From: JACQFK01 sp035644495
Lineage (GTDB): Bacteria; Planctomycetota; MHYJ01; JACPRB01
DNA length: 35,686 nt
NCBI GenBank assembly: GCA_035644495.1
Contig: DASQOM010000035.1
Coordinates: 1 to 35,686 of the forward strand
Direction of reading: 5' to 3'
The notes under the pieces were generated by a model. The model was given only the letters and a program-made list of their open reading frames with translations. It had not been told where the DNA came from and ran no database searches. Each line of letters begins with the position of its first letter. Position 1 is the first letter of the stretch. This document shows, piece by piece, positions 30,267 to 35,686 of the stretch. The position numbers and the translations under genes are program-made.

Positions 30267-31022
30267 TCAGTCCGGCTTCAGGCGCCGCTCGGTGGCGCCG
30301 CGGAGGTGCACCGGCTTGTGCTTCTTCCGGAAGCGCATATTGAGGACTTCGACGAGCAGCGAGAACGCCATTGCGAAGTAGATATACCCCTTCTCGACGT
30401 GCTGCCCGCAGCCCTCGGCGATCAGCATGACGCCGATCAGGAGCAGGAAGCTCAGGGCCAGGATCTTCATGCTGGGGTGCCGGTTCACGAAGTCGCCCAC
30501 CGCCTTGGCGAAGACCAGCATCACCCCCACCGCGATCACCATGGCCGCGGCCATGACGTAGTACTGCTGGGCCATGCCGACCGCGGTGATGACCGAGTCC
30601 AGGGAGAAGACGATGTCGAGCAGCAGGATCTGGACCAACGTGCTCCCGAACCTCGCGGTTCCCGCGGCGGACTCCCCGTGGGCCTCCTCGCCTTCGAGCT
30701 TCTCATAGATCTCGTGGGTGGACTTGCCGACCAGGAAGAGGCCGCCGCCCAGGAGGATCAGCTTCTGTCCGCTGAAGGGGTATGTTCCGATCGAGAACAG
30801 GACGGTCGTGAGGCCCATGATCCACTTGACCGCGCCCAGGAGGCCCAGGCGGATGAGGAGCGCCCCGGTGAGCCCCAGCTTGCGGGCCTTGTCCTGCTGC
30901 TCCGCCGGCAGCTTCCCGACCAGAATGGAGATGAAGACGATGTTGTCGATCCCCAGCACGATTTCCATCAGGCTGAGGGTCAGAAGGCTGAGCAGCGCGT
31001 CGGCGGTGAACAGCTTGTCCAT
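30267..31022 (-). CDS. TerC/Alx-family integral membrane protein
   Basis: A 251-aa protein with about seven TM helices. The family motif is SLMEIVLGIDNIVFISIL at 17-34, with E20, D26 and N27, repeated in LLLDIVFSLDSVITAVGMA. These acidic intramembrane residues are implicated in metal (Mn2+) export in the TerC/Alx/MeeF group. Historic names refer to tellurite resistance, which is not implied here. It ends with a basic tail (MRFRKKHKPVHLRG). The frame is open further upstream to 31076, but the ATG at 31022 has GAGGGAG before it and starts in the canonical place. The promoter is at 31047-31076. Confidence 0.9.
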   Translation of the reverse strand: MDKLFTADALLSLLTLSLMEIVLGIDNIVFISILVGKLPAEQQDKARKLGLTGALLIRLGLLGAVKWIMGLTTVLFSIGTYPFSGQKLILLGGGLFLVGKSTHEIYEKLEGEEAHGESAAGTARFGSTLVQILLLDIVFSLDSVITAVGMAQQYYVMAAAMVIAVGVMLVFAKAVGDFVNRHPSMKILALSFLLLIGVMLIAEGCGQHVEKGYIYFAMAFSLLVEVLNMRFRKKHKPVHLRGATERRLKPD

Positions 31023-31046
31023 AGAAGCTCCCTCTCGCTGGGTGGG

Positions 31047-31076
31047 AGTATAGGATGTCGCCCGTCCGGCCGGCAA
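31047..31076 (-). promoter_or_regulatory. Sigma-70-type promoter of the TerC-family gene
   Basis: On the minus strand TTGCCG (31076-31071), an 18-nt spacer and TATACT (31052-31047) are present. The predicted start is near 31040, giving a leader of about 18 nt that contains the GAGGGAG ribosome-binding site. No yybP-ykoY (Mn2+) riboswitch, which often precedes Alx-type genes, fits in this short leader. Confidence 0.6.
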
Positions 31077-31100
31077 CGACCGCGCGCCCGGGCGTTTCGA

Positions 31101-31128
31101 TTGCTTTCAAGCTTGGCGACGTTATAAT
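31101..31128 (+). promoter_or_regulatory. Sigma-70-type promoter of the large kinase gene
   Basis: TTGCTT (31101-31106), a 16-nt spacer and a perfect TATAAT (31123-31128) precede a leader of about 70 nt before the ATG at 31204. I saw no strong structure in the leader. Confidence 0.6.
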
Positions 31129-31203
31129 GAACGAGACCGATTTCATTCACTTTCCGGATTCTGGGACCTTCCGGGGCAGTGCATCGACAATGGGAACGCG
31201 GGC

Positions 31204-34200
31204 ATGACCGAAATCTCCTCGGCCGCGAACAAGACCGACTACACATTCGGCCAGATCGCGATCCGGGAAAACATCTGCTCGTTTGAACAGGTGAAGGAGT
31301 GCCTGGACATCCAGTCCAAGCTCCGTACCCTGGGCATCGAACCCAAGAAGCTCGGCGAGATCCTGATCGAGAAGGGGTACATCCGACCCGATCAGGTCGT
31401 CCAGATCGCGAAACTCCAGGTCCAGACGGCCTCCTCCTCCCACAAGCTCGCCATCCCCGGCTACGAGATCATCTCCCGCATCGGACAGGGCGCGATGGGC
31501 ACCGTCTACAAGGCGAAGCAGGTGTCCATGGACCGCGTGGTCGCCATCAAGGTCCTCTCCTCGCGTTACTCGAAGGACCGCACGTTCGTGGAGCGCTTCC
31601 TCCGCGAGGCGCGCGCCGTCGCCAAGCTCAACCACGAGAACATCATCACCGGCATCGACGTCGGCGAGGCCAACGGCCACCACTACTTCGTGATGGAGTT
31701 CGTCGACGGCGCCCCCGTCACGCAGCTCATGAAGCGCGACGGCCGTCTTGACGAGCAGCGCTGCCTGCGCATCGCGATCCAGGTCGCCCGGGCCCTCGCG
31801 CACGCGCACAAAAACGGCATCGTCCACCGCGACATCAAGCCCGAAAACATCATGCTGACGTCGGCGGGCGCCGCCAAGCTCTGCGACCTCGGCCTGGCGA
31901 AGCAGACCAAGGGCGATTCCGACGTGACCATGGACGGCACCAGCGTCGGCACCCCGAACTACATCTCGCCGGAGCAGGCGCGCGGCGAGGAGAAGATCGA
32001 CATCCGCTCCGACATCTACTCGCTCGGCGCGTCGCTCTACCACATGGCCGTCGGCGCCCCGCCGTTTTCGGGGGCCAACCCGATGGTCGTGATGACGAAG
32101 CATGTGACGGAATACGCGGAGCCCCCCAAGAAGCGCTGCCCGTCGCTCTCCGAGGGCTACAGCTCCCTCGTGGTGAAGATGATGCAGAAGCGGCGGGAGG
32201 ACCGGCCGCAGGATCCCGAGGCGCTCATCCACGACCTCGAACGGCTGCTCAACGGCGAGCCGCTGGCCGCGCCCACGGTGGCGCGCACCCCGACCCAGAT
32301 CCCTCGCCCCGTCACCCATCACGGCCACCGCTCGCCGACGTCGGTGGCGCTCCAGAACAAGTCCTCCTCCGCCGGGCTGGTCGCCGTCGTCGTCGTGGGC
32401 GTCCTCGCCATCGGCGGCGCGATCGTGGTCTTTTCCAACATGGGTTCGGGCGAGACCGCGAAGCCCGTCACCCTGCCGCCGAAGCCGCCGAATCCGCCGC
32501 CGGGGACGGGCGGCGTCGATCCGGCGGAACAGGCCCGCCGGGACGTCCAGAATTTCCGCGAGCTCACCGATCCGCAGTTCGGGAACACGTCGAAGTCCGA
32601 CCGCTTCACCGAGCCGTACGCGACGATCGTCCGGATGATCGAGAAGTTCAAGTCGGCGAACAACTTTGCGGCCCAGAGGATCTGGGGGGACGAACTCGCC
32701 GTCTATACCGCGAAAGTCAACACGCTCATCACCACGAAGTACTTCGGCGGCGTCAAGACGAGGGCGGAGGAGCACTACAACGCCGGCCGCTTCCTGAAGG
32801 CCCTCGACGAGCTCACGAAGTTCGAGGACGTCTACAAGTACTTCCGCAACGACGACAGGGTCGAACTGACCCAGGCCGGGAAGGAGTTCGCGGAGCTGCA
32901 TTCCCGGGTCGACAAGGGGGTGACCGACGCCTATCTCGCCAGCAAGCTCCAGGCAGACCAGGCCTTCCGCGATCCCAAGCGCCGCGACGAGGCCTACGGG
33001 ATGCTCGACGCTGCGGCGGAGTCCGGCACCGCGGAGCAGCGCGATGCCATCGAGCGCGACCGCTCCAACTACCTGCAGATCGACGTCGGCGACTCGATGC
33101 AGGGCGCGACGGGGCCGGACGCGGCCGCGAAGGGCGCCGACCGCCTCGCCGCCCTGAGGAAGCTGCACTCCCGGAACACCGCGGTGCTGGCTCAGCTGGA
33201 CCGCCTGGCGGAGAGGATCAGGACCGACGCGACGCAGGCCACGTCCGCCGCGGCCACGCAGGCGATGGCCGTCTACTCGGGCAGGTTCCGTCCGGCCTTC
33301 GACGAGGCGCTGCGGCGCCGAGACCTCCTCGCGGGCCGGAAGGCGCTCTACGACCTCTACTTCGGCACGCCGGCCGCGATGCAGACGGTGTTTCTGCCGT
33401 CGTCCACGGACCTCGGGATGCTGAAGGCCTACCTCGATCCCCTTCGCGCGGCGAGCGCCGACGCGGCGAAGATCGCCGCGCTCGCGGAGCAGGGCATCGA
33501 CTTCACGGCCATGCGCTCGTCGCAGTACGAGGCGGCGCGCGAGCTGTATGTCGATCTGCGGATCATCGCGCTGCTGGAGGACCTGCTGGATCAGGCCTGC
33601 GCGGGCGCGGCTCCCGCCAGCCGCGATCCGGCGAAGTTCAAGACGGGATACTCGGCCCTGCTGTCGCCCGCGTCGCAGGTCGAACCCGGCCCCCGCAAGG
33701 CGGGGGAGGAGCCGGGCCTCCTGGTCACGATCGGCTCCACGAAGAGCCCCCTGGCGCTCACGCCGGCGGGGAAGCAGGCGGCGACGGAAGACGACATCGT
33801 CGCGCTCGCGAAGCGCGCACCCTCGGCGTCCTCGGATGCGCTGTTCCCGCTCAAGGCGTTCTACCTCTACGTGCTCGCGGACCGGAACCGCGAGGCGAAA
33901 GACTGGTACGACAAGCTCGCGTCTCCCAAGTCGAAGATCGGCACCGAGCGCTACGTCGACCGCCTGAAGGGCCTCACCTCGGCGCGCGAGGAGGAGGAAG
34001 CCAGGAACGCATTCACCCAGGCGTGGGATCTGTATTACCGGAAGAAGGACACGGCCGGCGGCGCGAAGAAGTTCAAGGAGATCCTCGACCGCTACCCGGG
34101 CACCGACTACATGAAGGGCAGGGTGCCCCCGAACAACCGCACGCGGCTGGAAATCCTGCAGGACCAGTTCGGGTCGCCCGAGAACAAGCAGAAGGGCATG

Positions 34201-34824
34201 AAGCCCGCGACCCGGGAGCTGTTCGCCGGCGCCGACGTCAAGGACCTCGGCCGCGGACGCTACGAGGTCACGTACGCCGGCTTCAAGGACGACAAGGACA
34301 TCGCGCTCTTCACGACAACGGACGGCCAGGTCAACCTGCAGCGGGTTCAGAACGCCCTCGGCTTGCAGGGGAACGGCATCGTGACCTGGAACCCGCCCCT
34401 CAAGGGCAACGCCTCGATCGAGCTCTCGTTCCGGCAGATGGGCGACGGCGCCCTGGGTCTCCTGGTTGCCGCCGACGGCGCCAAGTCCGGCTATCTCGCG
34501 GTGGCCGACCTTCCGATCCCCGGCCTGCAGCCGCTGGACGCGATCTTCCGCCTGCCGATCAAAGAAGGCGCGCAAATGCTCAACTCGATCGTCGCCCAGG
34601 GCGGCACCGGCATCCAGGTGACCAAGAACGCGCCGTCGGTCGCGTCCTTCACGCGCGAAGGCACGCGGCTGAAATTCGTCGTCGGCCGCGGCGAACTGAA
34701 CGGCGACAGCCCCCAGCCCTCCGACGGCCGCGTGGGGATCGGCATCCTCAACACCGGCATCCTGGTCGACCGCATCAAGATCGTCGGGGAAATCGATCCC
34801 GCCTGGTTCGACGCCCCGAAATAG
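31204..34824 (+). CDS. Large Ser/Thr protein kinase with an N-terminal GspE_N/MshEN-like domain
   Basis: A 1206-aa eukaryotic-like membrane kinase. Residues 14-37 and 49-72 form two tandem 24-residue units of the GspE N-terminal/MshEN type. The second (KLGEILIEKGYIRPDQ...KLQ) keeps LG, the central Gly and the final Gln. The kinase domain spans about 86-350: glycine loop IGQGAMGTVYKA, catalytic K116, HRDIKPEN with D210, and CDLGLAK (DLG for DFG) with D228. GTPNYISPEQARG and RSDIYSLGASLYHM follow, so it should be active. A TM helix lies at about 390-412, then a Pro-rich linker and about 780 residues outside the membrane. These are helical, TPR-like to about 1000 and beta-rich at the end (TYAGFKDDKDIALF, VSFRQMGDGALGLLVAADG). 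No PASTA repeats. Targets unknown. Confidence 0.92.
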   Translation: MTEISSAANKTDYTFGQIAIRENICSFEQVKECLDIQSKLRTLGIEPKKLGEILIEKGYIRPDQVVQIAKLQVQTASSSHKLAIPGYEIISRIGQGAMGTVYKAKQVSMDRVVAIKVLSSRYSKDRTFVERFLREARAVAKLNHENIITGIDVGEANGHHYFVMEFVDGAPVTQLMKRDGRLDEQRCLRIAIQVARALAHAHKNGIVHRDIKPENIMLTSAGAAKLCDLGLAKQTKGDSDVTMDGTSVGTPNYISPEQARGEEKIDIRSDIYSLGASLYHMAVGAPPFSGANPMVVMTKHVTEYAEPPKKRCPSLSEGYSSLVVKMMQKRREDRPQDPEALIHDLERLLNGEPLAAPTVARTPTQIPRPVTHHGHRSPTSVALQNKSSSAGLVAVVVVGVLAIGGAIVVFSNMGSGETAKPVTLPPKPPNPPPGTGGVDPAEQARRDVQNFRELTDPQFGNTSKSDRFTEPYATIVRMIEKFKSANNFAAQRIWGDELAVYTAKVNTLITTKYFGGVKTRAEEHYNAGRFLKALDELTKFEDVYKYFRNDDRVELTQAGKEFAELHSRVDKGVTDAYLASKLQADQAFRDPKRRDEAYGMLDAAAESGTAEQRDAIERDRSNYLQIDVGDSMQGATGPDAAAKGADRLAALRKLHSRNTAVLAQLDRLAERIRTDATQATSAAATQAMAVYSGRFRPAFDEALRRRDLLAGRKALYDLYFGTPAAMQTVFLPSSTDLGMLKAYLDPLRAASADAAKIAALAEQGIDFTAMRSSQYEAARELYVDLRIIALLEDLLDQACAGAAPASRDPAKFKTGYSALLSPASQVEPGPRKAGEEPGLLVTIGSTKSPLALTPAGKQAATEDDIVALAKRAPSASSDALFPLKAFYLYVLADRNREAKDWYDKLASPKSKIGTERYVDRLKGLTSAREEEEARNAFTQAWDLYYRKKDTAGGAKKFKEILDRYPGTDYMKGRVPPNNRTRLEILQDQFGSPENKQKGMKPATRELFAGADVKDLGRGRYEVTYAGFKDDKDIALFTTTDGQVNLQRVQNALGLQGNGIVTWNPPLKGNASIELSFRQMGDGALGLLVAADGAKSGYLAVADLPIPGLQPLDAIFRLPIKEGAQMLNSIVAQGGTGIQVTKNAPSVASFTREGTRLKFVVGRGELNGDSPQPSDGRVGIGILNTGILVDRIKIVGEIDPAWFDAPK

Positions 34825-34846
34825 TCCGCCCTCCCGCGTGTACTGT

Positions 34847-34873
34847 AAGAATCCCGATCGCGAGGAGATTCTT
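34847..34873 (+). promoter_or_regulatory. Inverted repeat enclosing the dehydrogenase ribosome-binding site
   Basis: AAGAATC (34847-34853) and GATTCTT (34867-34873) are perfect complements around a 13-nt loop. The loop and the 3' arm contain GAGGAG, the ribosome-binding site for the ATG at 34876. As RNA it could limit ribosome access; as DNA it could be an operator. Confidence 0.4.
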
Positions 34874-34875
34874 CC

Positions 34876-35686
34876 ATGAGCAAGATGCTGGCCGCCGTGC
34901 TTCACGACTTCAACAAGTTCGAGCTTGAGGACGTGGAGCGCCCGGAGCCGCTGGCGCCCGGGAGCGTCGTCGTCCGCATCAAGTCCTGCGGCATCTGCCA
35001 GACCGACTACAAGGCGATCAAGGGCATCCGCCGCAACGTGAAGTTCCCGCTCATCCCCGGCCATGAGCCGTCCGGCGTCGTGGCCGACGTCGGCCCGGGC
35101 GTCCTGCACTTCAAGCCCGGGGACGAGGTGATCTGCCAGCCCTCGGGGTTCTGCGGCTTCTGTCCGCACTGCCGCGTGGGCAACACGCACTATTGCGAGC
35201 ACGCGTTCACCACGGGAGGCGACGGCCCCGAGGACGTCTGGGCCGGCGCGTTCGCGGAGTACATGCTCACGCGCGAAAGCTGCCTCTTCCGCAAGCCGAA
35301 GAACATCTCCTTCGACGCCGCCGCGCTCACCGAGCCGCTGTCCGGCGCGTGGAAGGGCGTCATCCAGTACAGCCAGATGCAGGTGGGCGACGACGTCGTC
35401 GTCATCGGCGTGGGCGGCATCGGCCTGCTCTGCATGATGGTGGCGAAGGCGGCGGGCCCGGGACGCCTCATCGCGATCGACCCGAGTCCCGTCGCGCGGA
35501 AGAACGCGCTCGCGCTGGGGGCGACGCACGTCGTCGACCCGACCGACGGCAAGGCGAAGGACGCCGTCTATGGGATCCTGCCGGACGGCCCCGATCTGGT
35601 GGTCGAGGCGGCGGGGGCGATCGGCGCGGTGAAGCTGATGGTCGACCTGCGCCGCCGCGGGACGAAGTGGAACGTGTTCGGGATCA
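34876..35686 (+). CDS. Zinc-dependent medium-chain alcohol dehydrogenase, 3' end beyond the window
   Basis: 270 residues are visible; the frame is still open at the edge. It is an MDR-superfamily NAD(P)-dependent dehydrogenase. The catalytic zinc region is SCGICQTD (C38) with GHEPSG (H63-E64). The structural zinc ligands C93, C96, C99 and C107 are all present in CGFCPHCRVGNTHYC. The Rossmann motif GVGGIGLLCMMVAKAAG is followed by LIAIDPS; the Asp after the second strand suggests NAD preference. The overall pattern is closest to sorbitol/threonine/alcohol dehydrogenases, and the substrate cannot be named. The ATG lies 8 nt after GAGGAG, inside a possible hairpin. Confidence 0.9.
   Translation, partial: MSKMLAAVLHDFNKFELEDVERPEPLAPGSVVVRIKSCGICQTDYKAIKGIRRNVKFPLIPGHEPSGVVADVGPGVLHFKPGDEVICQPSGFCGFCPHCRVGNTHYCEHAFTTGGDGPEDVWAGAFAEYMLTRESCLFRKPKNISFDAAALTEPLSGAWKGVIQYSQMQVGDDVVVIGVGGIGLLCMMVAKAAGPGRLIAIDPSPVARKNALALGATHVVDPTDGKAKDAVYGILPDGPDLVVEAAGAIGAVKLMVDLRRRGTKWNVFGI

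Noticed and set aside
31147..35529. 1460-codon open frame on the minus strand
   Set aside because: Antisense to the Ser/Thr kinase and dehydrogenase genes. Its product is a low-complexity Arg/Glu/Leu/Val mix with no domain, as expected for a complement of GC3-biased genes.

Overview
The window is about 35.7 kb of GC-rich bacterial chromosome, packed with genes on both strands. I see no tRNA, rRNA, CRISPR array or insertion sequence. A flagellar export operon and a lipoprotein point to a motile, diderm-type bacterium. A very large Ser/Thr kinase with an accessory N-terminal domain, HEAT/TPR proteins carrying short SH3-like segments, and duplicated PH-like membrane proteins look like an uncultured planctomycete or a relative. 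That placement is inferred from gene style only, and another GC-rich phylum is possible.

Layout. At 37-1850 (+) lie a short GntR-type regulator and a CCA-adding enzyme. At 1908-4610 (-) lie a small sigma-70-family factor, with its own promoter and an upstream palindrome, and citramalate synthase CimA. At 4871-8251 (+) are a leaderless gene for a PH-like membrane protein, a structured short transcript ending in a strong terminator (about 5783-6004), an unusual ABC-2 permease and aat. At 8275-9824 (-) a TolB-like lipoprotein is coupled to an AhpD-like protein. At 9914-11564 (+) are a PilZ/receiver-like protein and a small leaderless gene.

The flagellar block runs 11699-20875: fliO-fliP-fliQ-fliR-flhB-flhA-flhF-flhG, a small membrane protein, fliA and a small basic protein. 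It encodes the export gate, the FlhF/FlhG placement pair and sigma-28. Most genes overlap or lie within a few bases, and a strong sigma-70-type promoter precedes fliO. surE-bioF-bioA follow at 20924-24102. Two coupled envelope-type genes of unknown function occupy 24092-26809 (-), and a YkgJ-like metal-chelating protein starts at 26856 (+).

The most interesting region is 27421-30185. Two near-identical sigma-54 promoters precede an Hpt protein and an Hpt-REC-GGDEF-REC protein, and a REC-DUF4388 protein follows. This looks like a phosphorelay with a c-di-GMP output. The giant kinase at 31204-34824 begins with two tandem 24-residue repeats that resemble the c-di-GMP-binding MshEN motif. With the PilZ-like protein, this suggests a c-di-GMP theme across the window. 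A TerC-family membrane protein (-) lies between them, and a zinc-dependent alcohol dehydrogenase runs off the right edge.

A recurring regulatory feature is a sigma-70-type promoter whose -10 box ends 6-7 nt before the start codon (4871, 9824, 11316, 20924). This predicts leaderless mRNAs. One sigma-54 promoter also predicts a leader of about 2 nt.
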